A stretch of DNA of 64,000 nt from assembly GCF_004634385.1 (NCBI RefSeq), contig NZ_CP037895.1:1711245-1775244 (forward strand), in the 5' to 3' direction. Source of the stretch: Thermaerobacter sp. FW80 (GTDB lineage Bacteria; Bacillota; Sulfobacillia; Thermaerobacterales; Thermaerobacteraceae). The translations under genes and the position numbers were made by a program. Each line of letters begins with the position of its first letter. The first letter of the stretch is position 1. Below, in pieces: positions 55,550 through 64,000 of the stretch. Below the pieces are notes generated by a model. It made no database searches. It was not told the origin of the DNA and was given only the letters and a program-made list of their open reading frames with translations.

Positions 55550-55924
55550 TCACAACGCAGCCGGTTGCTCCCGGACCTCGAGGACCCGGTTGCCCTCGCC
55601 CAGGACCACGACGCGGCCGCGGAAGCCGGGGATCTCGTCCGGCGTCAGGTGAGCATAGGCGATGACGATGACCCGGTCCCCCGGGTGGACGAGCCGGGCG
55701 GCGCCGCCGTTGGCCGCCATCACGCCGGAGCCGGCGGGACCGGGGATCACGTAGGTCTCCAGGCGGGCCCCGTTGGTCACGTCGATCACCTGGACCAGTT
55801 CCCCCGGCAGGATGTCCGCGGCGGCCAGCAGCTCCCGGTCGACGGTCAGGCTGCCCACGTAGTGCAGGTTCGCTTCGGTGATGGTGCCCCCGTGCAGCTT
55901 GGCCCGCATGAAGGTCCGGAGCAC
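55550..55924 (-). CDS. panD: Aspartate 1-decarboxylase
   Basis: 124 residues, normal length. MLRTFMRAKLHGGTITEANL, the self-cleavage site Gly-Ser in HYVGSLTVD (Ser becomes the pyruvoyl cofactor), NGARLETYVIPG and NGGAARLVHPGDRVI. It makes beta-alanine for pantothenate and coenzyme A. The GTG at 55924 has GGGAGGGGG upstream. panB and panC are not in the window. Confidence 0.96.
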   Translation of the reverse strand: MLRTFMRAKLHGGTITEANLHYVGSLTVDRELLAAADILPGELVQVIDVTNGARLETYVIPGPAGSGVMAANGGAARLVHPGDRVIVIAYAHLTPDEIPGFRGRVVVLGEGNRVLEVREQPAAL

Positions 55925-56163
55925 GGCCGGTTCCCCCTCCCGGGATGGCGTTCTCGCCCGCCGTGGCGGCGGGGATGCGCGGAGCGGCGGGAGGCCCGCG
56001 ACGGGGACGCCACGGCCGCCCGCGACGGCAGGCCCGGCCGGCGCGCGGCGCCAGGGCCGTTGCGGGGCGCGGTCGCCGCGCGGCGGCGCGGTTGCCGCTG
56101 GGCAACAATGTACCACGGGGCCGGGCCCATGGGGTCTGCGGAGGAAGGGGTGTCCGGTGCGCG

Positions 56164-56580
56164 ATGGCCTACTGGCTGGTCAAGACCGAGCCGGCGGTCT
56201 ACAGCTACGCCGACCTCGAGCGGGAGGGGACGGATTACTGGGACGGGGTGCGCAACAACCTGGCGCAGAGGTACATGAAGGCCATGCAGCCCGGGGACCT
56301 GGTGCTCGTGTACCACACGGGTGCGGAGAGACAGGCGGTGGGGGTCGCGGAGGTGGTGCGCGCGGCGTATCCGGATCCCACCGACCCCAGCGGGCGCTGG
56401 GTGGCCGTGGATCTCAAGGCGCGCCTGCGCCTGCCGCGGCCGGTGACCCTGGTGCAGATCAAGGCGGACCCGGCCTTCAAGGACTGGGAGCTGGTGCGAA
56501 ACCCGCGCCTCTCGGTCATGCCCGTCCCGGAACCGCTGTGGGAGCGCATCATGCGCATGGCGGGGCTGGGGTCGGTGTAG
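56164..56580 (+). CDS. EVE-domain (PUA-superfamily) protein
   Basis: 138 residues. YWLVKTEPAVYSYADLEREG and YWDGVRNNLAQRYMKAMQPG, then VLVYHTGAERQAVGVAEVV, are diagnostic EVE segments. EVE domains bind modified bases in DNA or RNA through an aromatic pocket related to YTH. It stands alone here, without a restriction partner. Conservation of such stand-alone forms suggests RNA modification or metabolism rather than defence. The ATG at 56164 has GAGGAAGGGG upstream. Confidence 0.92.
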   Translation: MAYWLVKTEPAVYSYADLEREGTDYWDGVRNNLAQRYMKAMQPGDLVLVYHTGAERQAVGVAEVVRAAYPDPTDPSGRWVAVDLKARLRLPRPVTLVQIKADPAFKDWELVRNPRLSVMPVPEPLWERIMRMAGLGSV

Positions 56581-56583
56581 GGG

Positions 56584-57492
56584 TCAACCGGAGGCGGTCA
56601 TCCCGGCCGGTTCGTCCGGCTCGTAGGCCTCGAGCCACTCGATCACCCGCCGCGTGATCTGGCTCGGGGTGGACGAACCCGCCGTGACGGCGACGCGGCG
56701 CGCGCCCTTCAGCCACGCGGGGTCGATCTGCTCCGCGCTGTCCACCAGGTAGGCCGGCTTGCCGGCGATCTCCCGCACCACCTGGACCAGGCGGTTGGAG
56801 TTGTTGCTGCGCGGGTCGCCCACGACGATCACCACGTCGGCGTCGCGGGCCTGGCGCACGGCGGCCTCCTGGCGCAGCTGGGTGGCCAGGCAGATCTCGT
56901 TGTGGACCTCGGCGTGGGGGTAGCGCTCCAGCACCGCGCGGATCAGCGCCTCGGTGTCCCACTTGCTCAGGGTGGTCTGGGTGACCACGGCGACCCGCGG
57001 CGTGGTCGCCGGGTCCAGGGGCAGGGCGTCGAGGTCGTCGACGGTCTCGATCAGGTGCACGTGGCCGGGCGCCTCGCCCATGGCGCCCTCGGGCTCGGGG
57101 TGGCCCTTCTTGCCGATGTAGATGATCTCGAACCCTTTGGCCACGCGGTCCTTGATCAGCTCGTGTGTGCGGGTGACGTCGGGGCAGGTGGCGTCGATCC
57201 AGGTCAGCCCCTTCTCGATGGCCCGCCGCCGGACCTGGGGCGCGATGCCGTGGGCGGTGAAGATCACCGTGCCGCGGTCCACCTGTTCCAGCAGCGACAG
57301 GCGGTCTTCGCCGTCGAGCGTGTGGACGCCCTCCCGGGCCAGCTCCTCCACCACGTGGCGGTTGTGGACGATCATGCCCAGGATGTAGATGGGCCGGGGC
57401 AGCGTGGGGTCGGCGGCGGCCCGCCGCGCCAGCGCGATGGCGTCGACCACGCCATAGCAGTAGCCGCGGGGCGAGATCTTGATGACTTCCAT
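56584..57492 (-). CDS. ispH: 4-hydroxy-3-methylbut-2-enyl diphosphate reductase
   Basis: 302 residues. The three cluster cysteines lie in [24 protein letters not shown] and [13 protein letters not shown]. The proton-donor glutamate lies in [13 protein letters not shown], and [13 protein letters not shown] completes the fold. It reduces HMBPP to IPP and DMAPP, the last step of the MEP pathway. The ATG at 57492 has GAGGAGG nine bases upstream. On the minus strand TATACT (57588-57583) is a probable -10. The extreme C-terminal tail [10 protein letters not shown] contains a 13-mer copy. Confidence 0.96.
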   Translation of the reverse strand: MEVIKISPRGYCYGVVDAIALARRAAADPTLPRPIYILGMIVHNRHVVEELAREGVHTLDGEDRLSLLEQVDRGTVIFTAHGIAPQVRRRAIEKGLTWIDATCPDVTRTHELIKDRVAKGFEIIYIGKKGHPEPEGAMGEAPGHVHLIETVDDLDALPLDPATTPRVAVVTQTTLSKWDTEALIRAVLERYPHAEVHNEICLATQLRQEAAVRQARDADVVIVVGDPRSNNSNRLVQVVREIAGKPAYLVDSAEQIDPAWLKGARRVAVTAGSSTPSQITRRVIEWLEAYEPDEPAGMTASG

Positions 57493-57935
57493 GGTGGGCG
57501 GCCTCCTCTTCGGCCCAAGCGAGCACCGTTGGGCTCCTGCCGTGGCGGTGGCGCGGCCCGGCGGTCCGAGGACCTCGCCCCCAGTATAGGGGAAAGGGGC
57601 GGGGAGAGAATACCGCCGAAATGCCGCGGAAATGCGGCGCACGACCGGGCGCCGCGGGGACGTCGCCGAGCAGGCCTTGCAGACCGGCGCGCTGTTGTGT
57701 TACCAAGGAGGAGGCTGCAGCCCATCGTTCCGGCGAGTGCCCACAACTGGAACCGGCAGGCTCCGCAGGCCGGTTTTTTGTTTCCCCCTGGAACCCCAGG
57801 GTCTCCGATGCGGGCCTTGAGGGGCCCGCTCCCAGTCGCCTCCTCTCCATGCGAGGTCGCGCCCCATCCGGCACTGCCCTGCCTTGCTCGCCGGAATGGC
57901 CCACCATGACAAGCCACGGGGAGGTGAGCCGACGC
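57493..57935 (+). other. Divergent ispH/opuAA spacer with a leader terminator
   Basis: Contains the ispH -10 and, on the plus strand, a possible structured leader (GTTGTG 57694-57699 with CACAAC 57742-57747) followed by a terminator that precedes opuAA by about 150 bases. Confidence 0.5.
57751..57779 (+). terminator. Terminator in the opuAA leader
   Basis: AACCGGC (57751-57757) pairs with GCCGGTT (57769-57775), running into TTTTTT (57774-57779). No plus-strand gene ends nearby (ispH intervenes on the minus strand), so attenuation of the transporter operon is possible. Confidence 0.6.
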
Positions 57936-59267
57936 GTGGCCCAGATCGTGGTGGACGACGTCTACAAGCTGTTCGGGCCACGCCCCCACGAAGCCCTCGC
58001 CCTGGCGCGCGCGGGCCGCTCCAAGGACGAGATCCTGCGGCGCACGGGCCACACCCTGGCGGTGGCGGGGGTCAGCCTGGCCATCGAGAAGGGCGAGATC
58101 TTCGTCATCATGGGGCTCTCCGGCAGCGGCAAGTCGACGCTGCTGCGTTGTCTCAACCGCCTCGTCGAGCCCACGGCGGGCCGCATCCTGCTGGACGGAG
58201 AGGATGTCACCGCGCTGCCGCCGCGCGCCCTCTTGCAGCTGCGGCGGGAGCGCTTCGCCATGGTGTTCCAGCACTTCGCCCTCCTCCCCCATCGCACCGT
58301 CCTCGGGAACGTGGAGTACGGCCTGGAGGTCCGCGGCGTCGACGCGAGGCGGCGCCGCCAACGCGCCCTGGAGGCGCTGGAGACGGTGGGCCTGGCCCAG
58401 TGGGCCGACAGCTACCCGGGGGAGCTGTCCGGCGGCATGCGACAACGGGTGGGCCTGGCCCGGGCACTGGCCACGGATGCGGACATCCTGCTCATGGACG
58501 AGGCGTTCAGCGCGCTGGATCCCCTGATCCGCCGCGAGATGCAGGACGAACTGCTCCAGTTGCAGGCGGAGCTGCAGCGCACCATCGTCTTCATCACCCA
58601 CGACCTCAGCGAGGCCCTCAAGCTGGGGGACCGCATCGCCATCATGCGAGACGGCCGCGTCGTCCAGGTCGACACGCCCGAGGGCGTGCTGGCGCGACCG
58701 GCCGACGATTACGTGGCCTCCTTCACCGAAGACGTGGACCGGAGCAAGGTGTTCACGGCGCGCACGGTCATGCGGCGGCCGGAGACGGTGCGGGAGAGCG
58801 ATGGCCCCCGGGTGGCGCTCCGCAAGATGGAGGAGCTGCAGCTCTCGTCGGTCTTCGTGGTGGACCGGGAGCGGCGCCTGCGGGGTCTGGTGACGGCGGA
58901 CGACGCGCTCGAGGCGGCCCGGCGAGGGGAGCGGACCCTGGCTGCGGTGGTCCGGCGCGACGTCCCCACGTGTTCCCCCGAGACCACCCTCAGGGACTTG
59001 ATCCCGGTCATCGCCCGCAGCGCGTGGCCCGTGGCCGTCGTCGACGAGCGGGGCCGGTTGGTCGGCCTGGTCGCCCGGGTGCAGGTCCTCGCGGGCATGG
59101 CCGGGGAGGTGGCGGTCAACCCGCCCGAGGGCTCCGGCGAGCCGGCGCAGGCCCACGGTCGCGACGACGGCGCCTCCACGGCCGGAGGGCGGAGCCAGTC
59201 CGCCGACGGCGGCGCCGGGCAGACGCGGGAAGGAGGGGATGTATCCGTTGCCGGTGGGGATCGGTGA
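57936..59267 (+). CDS. opuAA: Glycine betaine/proline-type ABC transporter ATP-binding protein
   Basis: 443 residues. [11 protein letters not shown] at the start, Walker [11 protein letters not shown]-loop [12 protein letters not shown], signature [15 protein letters not shown], Walker [13 protein letters not shown], and H-loop FITHD. Two CBS domains follow (about 275-390), as in OpuAA/ProV. It powers import of betaine-type osmolytes; the CBS pair normally senses ionic strength. The GTG at 57936 with GGGGAGGTGA seven bases upstream is preferred to the ATG at 57906. The low-complexity tail overlaps the permease start by 29 bases. Confidence 0.94.
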   Translation: MAQIVVDDVYKLFGPRPHEALALARAGRSKDEILRRTGHTLAVAGVSLAIEKGEIFVIMGLSGSGKSTLLRCLNRLVEPTAGRILLDGEDVTALPPRALLQLRRERFAMVFQHFALLPHRTVLGNVEYGLEVRGVDARRRRQRALEALETVGLAQWADSYPGELSGGMRQRVGLARALATDADILLMDEAFSALDPLIRREMQDELLQLQAELQRTIVFITHDLSEALKLGDRIAIMRDGRVVQVDTPEGVLARPADDYVASFTEDVDRSKVFTARTVMRRPETVRESDGPRVALRKMEELQLSSVFVVDRERRLRGLVTADDALEAARRGERTLAAVVRRDVPTCSPETTLRDLIPVIARSAWPVAVVDERGRLVGLVARVQVLAGMAGEVAVNPPEGSGEPAQAHGRDDGASTAGGRSQSADGGAGQTREGGDVSVAGGDR

Positions 59268-60135
59268 GATCGACGTGCCGCTGGGGGAGTGGGTGGAGGC
59301 CGGGATCTACTGGTTGCTCGACGCCCTGGACCCCGTCTGGGACGCCCTGGCGCAGGGTGTCAGCGGTCTGGTGGATGCGACCACCACGCTACTGGTCGGC
59401 AGCCCTCCACTGCTGGTGATCGCCGTGCTGGCCACCCTGGCCTGGTGGCTGCGGGGACGGGGCTTCGGGCTGTTCGCCGCGGCCGCGTTCGTCCTGGTCG
59501 CGGCGATGGGCGAGTGGGAGCCGGCGATGCAGACCCTGGCCTTGGTGCTGGCGGCCACCGTGATCGCCGTCGCGTTGGGCATCCCCCTGGGGATCGCCGC
59601 CAGCCGGTCCCCCTGGCTGCGGGCGGTCCTGCGGCCCGTGCTGGACCTCATGCAGACCCTGCCGGCCTTCGTCCACCTGCTGCCGGCGGTGCTGTTCTTC
59701 GGCGCGGGCGTGGTGCCGGGCTTGCTGGCCACGGTGGTCTTCGCGGTCCCGCCGGCGATTCGCCTGACGGACCTGGGGATCCGCCAGGTGCCGGCCGACG
59801 TGGTGGAGGCGGGTCGCGCCTTTGGATCCACCCCGAACCAGATCCTGCGCAAGATCCAGCTACCTCTGGCCCTGCCGACCATCATGGCCGGTGTCAACCA
59901 GGTGATCATGCTGGCGCTGTCGATGGTCGTGATCGCGGGCATGGCCGGTGCGCCAGGCCTCGGGGCCGAGGTGGTCCGCGGCCTGACGGCGCTGGACATC
60001 CCGTTGGGCGTGGAGTCCGGGCTGGCCGTGGTGTTGTTGGCGGTATACCTGGACCGGGTGACGGAGGGGTTGGCCGGCAGGGTGTCTCGACGCGCGGGCG
60101 GTCGGGCACGGGACGCCGGCGTCCGGGCGGCGTGA
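59239..60135 (+). CDS. opuAB: Glycine betaine-type ABC transporter permease
   Basis: 298 residues, six or seven membrane helices. The ProW/OpuAB coupling loop is clear: [20 protein letters not shown] then [20 protein letters not shown]. Also [20 protein letters not shown] and the end [20 protein letters not shown]. The ATG at 59239 directly abuts GGAGGGG and overlaps opuAA; TTG 59248 has better spacing. It forms the membrane channel of the osmolyte importer. Confidence 0.94.
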   Translation: MYPLPVGIGEIDVPLGEWVEAGIYWLLDALDPVWDALAQGVSGLVDATTTLLVGSPPLLVIAVLATLAWWLRGRGFGLFAAAAFVLVAAMGEWEPAMQTLALVLAATVIAVALGIPLGIAASRSPWLRAVLRPVLDLMQTLPAFVHLLPAVLFFGAGVVPGLLATVVFAVPPAIRLTDLGIRQVPADVVEAGRAFGSTPNQILRKIQLPLALPTIMAGVNQVIMLALSMVVIAGMAGAPGLGAEVVRGLTALDIPLGVESGLAVVLLAVYLDRVTEGLAGRVSRRAGGRARDAGVRAA

Positions 60136-60266
60136 CGGTCCGGAGGCCGCGGCGCGCCAGCGGGCGGCCTGGCACCCGCGGGCGGGCTGGTCCTGTGGGA
60201 AGCCGCCGGTGGTCGCTCGCGGCGGGGACCGGCGGCGCGGGCCACGAAGGAGCGGGAGGTGGCACG

Positions 60267-61202
60267 ATGCATCGCGATCGGAATCACCGGATTCGTCCAC
60301 GACGGTGGCGCGGCGGGGGGTGGCGTCCATGGCTGGCCGGGCTGGTGGTCCTCGCCACGCTCCTGCTGGCGGCCTGCGGCGGGATGGGTCGCTCGGACGG
60401 GGCGGGGAACGAGGCCAAGGGGACCATCGAGATCGGCTACATCCCGTGGGACGAGGACATCGCCGTCTCCTACCTGTGGAAAGCGCTGCTGGAAGAGCAG
60501 GGATACCAGGTCAAACTGACGCAGGTCGAGGTGGCGCCGCTCTTCGCCGCGGTCGCCAACGGCAGCATCGACCTCTTCCTGGACGTGTGGATGCCCTCGA
60601 CCCACGGCCAGTACATGGAGCGGTTCGGCGATCGGGTGGAGGTCCTGGGCACCTGGTACGACCAGGCCGACCTGGGGCTGGCCGTTCCGGACTACGTGGA
60701 GGCGCGCAGCATCGCCGACCTGCCCCGTTACGCCGACCGGTTCGGCAAGGGCATCGTGGGCATCGAGGCCGGTGCCGGCCTCATGCGCGTGACGCGGGAG
60801 AGCGCCATGCCAGGATACGGCCTGGACGACTGGGAGCTGGTCCAGAGCAGCACGCCGACGATGCTGGCGGAGCTCGAGCGGGCCATCCAGAACCGGGAGT
60901 GGATCGTGGTCACCCTGTGGCGCCCCCACTGGGCGTTTGCGAAGTACGACATCCGCTACCTGGACGATCCCAAGGGGCTGATGAATCCCGAGGGGGCGGA
61001 GAAGATCCAGATCATCGCGCGCCAGGGCTTCCGGGACGACTTCCCCGAGGTCGCCCGTTGGCTGGAGCGGTTCGAGTTGACCCTCGACCAGCTGGCGGCG
61101 CTGGAGGCGGCCATCCAGGAGCACGGCGCGGACCAGCCGGCGAAGGGCGTGGCGGCTTGGCTCGAGGAAAACCGCGGGCTGGTGGAGACGTGGCTCCAGT
61201 GA
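60267..61202 (+). CDS. opuAC: Glycine betaine-type substrate-binding lipoprotein
   Basis: 311 residues. A signal peptide ends in the lipobox LLAAC. The mature part is OpuAC-like: TIEIGYIPWDEDIAVSYLWK, NGSIDLFLDVWMPSTHGQYM, VVTLWRPHWAFAKYDIRYLD. Aromatic residues (W in DVWMPS, W and H in LWRPHW) fit the cage that holds a quaternary amine. The ATG at 60267 has GGGAGGTGG upstream. It completes the opuAA-AB-AC operon, with a 130-base spacer after opuAB. Confidence 0.94.
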   Translation: MHRDRNHRIRPRRWRGGGWRPWLAGLVVLATLLLAACGGMGRSDGAGNEAKGTIEIGYIPWDEDIAVSYLWKALLEEQGYQVKLTQVEVAPLFAAVANGSIDLFLDVWMPSTHGQYMERFGDRVEVLGTWYDQADLGLAVPDYVEARSIADLPRYADRFGKGIVGIEAGAGLMRVTRESAMPGYGLDDWELVQSSTPTMLAELERAIQNREWIVVTLWRPHWAFAKYDIRYLDDPKGLMNPEGAEKIQIIARQGFRDDFPEVARWLERFELTLDQLAALEAAIQEHGADQPAKGVAAWLEENRGLVETWLQ

Positions 61203-61319
61203 GGCGGGGGCCCCTGGCAGGTCGCGGCTCCGGTCCATGCCCGTGGGCGTCCCCGGGCCTTGACCCGACGCCCACGCCGCGCTGCGTGTGCTAACGTGGC
61301 CTGGGAGGCGGGAGCAGCG

Positions 61320-62381
61320 ATGGACGGGAGGACGACCGACAACGCCCCCCGGCCCCCGGGGTCGCCGCCCTCCAGCGCGGCGGCCGAGGGGAGGGTGCGG
61401 GGCGAGGGCCTGCTGGGCCTGCTGGTCATGGCCTACGGGACGCCCCAGAGCCTGGACGAGGTGGAGCCCTACTACACCCACATCCGTCACGGGCGTCCGC
61501 CGACGCCCGAGCTGCTGCAGGAGCTGATCGACCGCTACAAGGCCATCGGCGGCCGGTCGCCGCTGCACGAGATCACGGAAGAACAGGCCCGCCGCGTGGC
61601 CGCGACGGTGGCCGAGCGCCTGGGCCGGCCGGTGTCGGCCTTCGTCGGCTACCTGCACGCTAAGCCCTTCATCGCCGAGGCCGTGGAGCGGCTGGTGGGG
61701 GCGCGGCCGCGCGAGGCGGTGGCGCTGGTCATGGCCCCCCAGTACTCGGCGGCCAGCGTGGCCCTCTACCAACAGGCGGCCCGCGAGGCGCTGGCGCGGC
61801 ACGCCGGCGCACCGCCGGTGCACTTCATCGACCACTTCCACGGACACCCCGGCTTCGTCGCCGCCCTGGCCCGGCGGGTCGAGGCGACGCTGGCCGCATT
61901 GCCGCCGGACCGACGGGACGGCGCGGTGGTGGTCTTCACCGCCCACAGCATCCCCCAGCCCGTGGTGGACCGGGGCGATCCCTACCCGCGCCACGTGGAG
62001 GAGACCGCGGCCAAGGTGGCGGCGGCAGCAGGGCTCCAGCGTTGGCGGGTGGCCTACCAGAGCGCGGGCCGGACGGCCGACCCCTGGCTGGGCCCGGACG
62101 TGACCGACGTGATCCGGGAACTGGCCCGGGAGGGGGCGCGGGCGGTGGTGGCCTGCCCGGTGGGCTTCGTGGCGGACCACCTCGAGGTGCTCTACGACCT
62201 GGACATCGAGGCGCGGCAGGTGGCGGAGGAGGCGGGCGTGGGCTTCGCGCGCACGCCGTCGCTCAACGCCGATCGCGACTTCATCGAGGTGCTGGCCGAC
62301 CTGGTCCTCGACCGCCTGGGCGCGACCCGGCACGAGGCCGCGGCGGCGGGAGCGCGCGCGGAAGACGGGGGGGAGCCGTGA
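61320..62381 (+). CDS. cpfC: Coproporphyrin III ferrochelatase
   Basis: 353 residues. VMAYGTPQSLDEVEPYYTHI, RYKAIGGRSPLHEIT, VFTAHSIPQPVVDRGDPYP (metal-binding His), YQSAGRTADPWLGPDV and PVGFVADHLEVLYDLDIEA are ferrochelatase signatures. In Bacillota the enzyme inserts Fe2+ into coproporphyrin III to make coproheme, later converted to haem by ChdC. The ATG at 61320 has GGGAGGCGGGAG upstream. Its stop overlaps the start of cgoX (GTGA). Confidence 0.95.
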   Translation: MDGRTTDNAPRPPGSPPSSAAAEGRVRGEGLLGLLVMAYGTPQSLDEVEPYYTHIRHGRPPTPELLQELIDRYKAIGGRSPLHEITEEQARRVAATVAERLGRPVSAFVGYLHAKPFIAEAVERLVGARPREAVALVMAPQYSAASVALYQQAAREALARHAGAPPVHFIDHFHGHPGFVAALARRVEATLAALPPDRRDGAVVVFTAHSIPQPVVDRGDPYPRHVEETAAKVAAAAGLQRWRVAYQSAGRTADPWLGPDVTDVIRELAREGARAVVACPVGFVADHLEVLYDLDIEARQVAEEAGVGFARTPSLNADRDFIEVLADLVLDRLGATRHEAAAAGARAEDGGEP

Positions 62382-63931
62382 CGCCCATGGCCTCGCCGCT
62401 GCGACCAGGGACCGCGGCACTTCGCGTCGTCGTGGTGGGGGGCGGCATCGCCGGACTGGCGGCCGCCCTCCGCTTGTTGGAGCTCGCCCGGTCCCACGGC
62501 GCGAGCCTGGACGTGCGGGTGATCGAGGCCGCGCGGCGGGTGGGCGGGAAGATCCAGACCGAGCGGGTCGGCGGCTTCGTCATCGAACAGGGGCCCGATT
62601 CCCTGGTCACGTCCAAGCCCCACGGCCTCCAGCTGGTGCGCCACCTCGGGCTCGAGGACGACCTGGTGGCGCCCGGTCCGGCGGCTGGGCGCACCTTCAT
62701 CGTCCACCGGGGACGGCTGCGGCCCATGCCGCAGGGGTTCTCCCTGGGCGTTCCCCAGAGCGTCCGGGCCCTCTGGGCGGCGTCGCTCTTCAGCCTGGGC
62801 GGCAAGGTGCGGGCCAGCCTGGAGCCCTGGCTGCCCCCACGGCGAGACGGGGCCGACGAGTCCATCGCCGCGTTCCTCCGGCGGCGCCTGGGCCGGGAGA
62901 TCGCGGATCGGCTGGCCGCTCCCCTCCTGGCCGGCGTGGCCAGCGGCGATCCGGAGTCTTTGAGCATCCAGGCGACGTTCCCGCAACTGGTCCGTCTGGA
63001 ACGCGAGTTCGGGAGCCTGATGCGGGGGATAGCCCGCCGGCAGCGCAGCGCGGGGACGAACGGGCCGGACCGGGACCCCGCGTCGCGCACGGCGCCGGAT
63101 GGGGAAGGGGGTCGTCGGCCTGCGGCTGCGCACCCTTCGCCGTTCGTCACCCTGCGCGGGGGACTCGGCCGGTTGCCCGTCGAGGTGGCGCGGCGCATCG
63201 TGGCGCTGGGGGGCCGGATCGTCCCCGCCACGCGCGTCGTCGCGATGGAAGCGGTGCCGGCCGGTGCGGCGGGCGGCCGTCCGGCCGCATACCGCGTGCA
63301 CGCCGCCGACGGCGGTCGGGAGACGGTGGACGGCGTCGTGCTGGCCGTCCCCGCCTGGGCGGCGGCCGCGCTGGTCGAGCCGTTCCTCCCCGCGGTGGCC
63401 GAGCGGCTGGCGGCGATCCCGTACAAGTCCACGGCGGTGGTGGCGCTGGCCTACCCGCAGGAGCGGGCCGGTCGGCTGGACGGAAGCGGCTTCATCGTGC
63501 CGCTGGACGAACAGCGGTTCGTCACGGCCTGCACCTGGGTCTCCAGCAAGTGGCCCGGCACGGCGCCGCCGGGGATGGCCTTGCTGCGGGCCTTCGTCGG
63601 CCGGCCGGGGGAGGACCCGCTGGTTCTTCCCGACGAGGAGCTGGTGGGGCGGGTGCGTGCCGACCTGGCCGAGCTGGCCGGGGTGGCGGGCGAGCCGGCG
63701 CTGGTGCGGGTCTACCGCTGGCCGCGGGCCATGCCGCAGTATCCCGTCGGGCACCTGGAGCGGATGGCGGCGGTGCGGGCGGCGCTGCAGGAGCACCCGC
63801 GGCTGGTCCTGGCCGGTGCGGGGTACTTCGGGGTCGGCGTCCCCGATTGCATCCGGCAGGGCGAGGCGGCGGCCGAGGCCTTGTGGCAGGCTCTCCAGGA
63901 CCGGTCCCGGGCGCCCCTCGCCGGGCGATGA
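62378..63931 (+). CDS. cgoX: Coproporphyrinogen III oxidase (HemY/CgoX type)
   Basis: 517 residues. The FAD motif VVVVGGGIAGLAAALRLLE is followed by VIEAARRVGGKIQTERVGG, FVIEQGPDSLVTSKPHG, and a C-terminal FAD segment GAGYFGVGVPDCIRQGEAAA. It oxidises coproporphyrinogen III to coproporphyrin III with O2, feeding CpfC. Residues about 223-250 form a low-complexity insertion between RGIARRQR and FVTLRGGLGRLP, with a GGACGAACGGGCC word at 63054-63066. The GTG at 62378 overlaps the cpfC stop. Confidence 0.95.
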   Translation: MTPMASPLRPGTAALRVVVVGGGIAGLAAALRLLELARSHGASLDVRVIEAARRVGGKIQTERVGGFVIEQGPDSLVTSKPHGLQLVRHLGLEDDLVAPGPAAGRTFIVHRGRLRPMPQGFSLGVPQSVRALWAASLFSLGGKVRASLEPWLPPRRDGADESIAAFLRRRLGREIADRLAAPLLAGVASGDPESLSIQATFPQLVRLEREFGSLMRGIARRQRSAGTNGPDRDPASRTAPDGEGGRRPAAAHPSPFVTLRGGLGRLPVEVARRIVALGGRIVPATRVVAMEAVPAGAAGGRPAAYRVHAADGGRETVDGVVLAVPAWAAAALVEPFLPAVAERLAAIPYKSTAVVALAYPQERAGRLDGSGFIVPLDEQRFVTACTWVSSKWPGTAPPGMALLRAFVGRPGEDPLVLPDEELVGRVRADLAELAGVAGEPALVRVYRWPRAMPQYPVGHLERMAAVRAALQEHPRLVLAGAGYFGVGVPDCIRQGEAAAEALWQALQDRSRAPLAGR

Positions 63932-64000
63932 GCCGGCCCCCGAAGGGCGGGGCCCCGAGCCACGTCCCGCACGACGGGCCTGCGGGCGGCCTTGCGGCGG
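63932..64000. other. Window end, no gene seen
   Basis: 69 GC-rich bases after cgoX with no supportable coding start. Confidence 0.4.

Noticed and set aside
56164-56580. EVE protein as part of a restriction/defence system
   Set aside because: No nuclease, McrB-like or other defence partner lies nearby; neighbours are panD and ispH.
57590-57790. T-box or ydaO (cyclic-di-AMP) riboswitch before opuA
   Set aside because: Only a terminator and a partial TGGAACCG core are visible; stem I, specifier loop and ydaO core sequences could not be found, so no named riboswitch is called.
59307-62420. Minus-strand open frame of 1037 codons
   Set aside because: It is a shadow of opuAB, opuAC and cpfC on the plus strand, all of which have strong family motifs.

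Overview
The window is a chromosomal segment of a GC-rich, spore-former-related Bacillota. Evidence for this includes the bacillithiol-associated protein YtxJ, a YwqE/CpsB-type PHP phosphatase, CgoX/CpfC haem genes, an LCP protein, AGGAGG ribosome binding sites, and frequent GTG/TTG starts. The very high GC and the low-complexity insertions in many proteins suggest a thermophile near Thermaerobacter; this is inference, as no rRNA is present. No tRNA, rRNA or CRISPR array was seen.

Layout. 1-8.7 kb: an AT-richer exopolysaccharide island (phosphoglycosyl transferase, GT4, Wzy-like polymerase, CpsC, CpsD, two GT2 enzymes). It ends in a second copy of the cpsD 3' end and its terminator. 8.9-10.4 kb: an intact IS256-family element with inverted repeats and a 9-bp target duplication, inserted at the ribosome binding site of a small membrane protein gene. 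10.6-15.1 kb: a frameshifted CocE hydrolase, UDP-glucose dehydrogenase and an NAD-sugar epimerase. 15.3-24.6 kb: DinB, GNAT, a class V aminotransferase, an alpha/beta hydrolase, UV endonuclease UvsE, a nucleotidyltransferase gene split by a tnpB-only element, and an acyl-CoA dehydrogenase. 24.7-38.8 kb: a CofE-like protein, HAD phosphatase, cytochrome bd oxidase (cydAB), LCP transferase, GAF-GGDEF cyclase overlapping ytxJ, an atypical SDR, ZIP and AGCS transporters. 39.5-44.5 kb: a peptide-type ABC importer whose binding protein is circularly permuted. 44.7-56.6 kb: YkvI-like transporter, M20 hydrolase, two DUF1540-like cysteine proteins (one overlapping an isolated nuoB), LLM monooxygenase, glyA, ywqE-like phosphatase, panD, EVE protein. 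56.6-64 kb: ispH, a glycine-betaine-type ABC importer (opuAA-AB-AC), and cpfC-cgoX.

Working together. CpsC/CpsD at 4-5.6 kb and the YwqE-type phosphatase at 54.8 kb form a complete tyrosine-phosphorylation circuit for polysaccharide synthesis, although the phosphatase is about 49 kb away. UDP-glucose dehydrogenase and the epimerase supply nucleotide sugars. cgoX-cpfC make haem that could serve cytochrome bd.

Most unusual points: (1) the circularly permuted solute-binding protein; (2) a dispersed 13-bp word, GGACGAAC[C/G]GGCC, found 12 times exactly on both strands and mostly inside low-complexity protein insertions, tails and spacers; (3) a tnpB promoter with a LexA/SOS-like palindrome in its spacer; (4) the duplicated cpsD-tail/terminator flanking a glycosyltransferase cassette; (5) a pair of paralogous cysteine-motif proteins.
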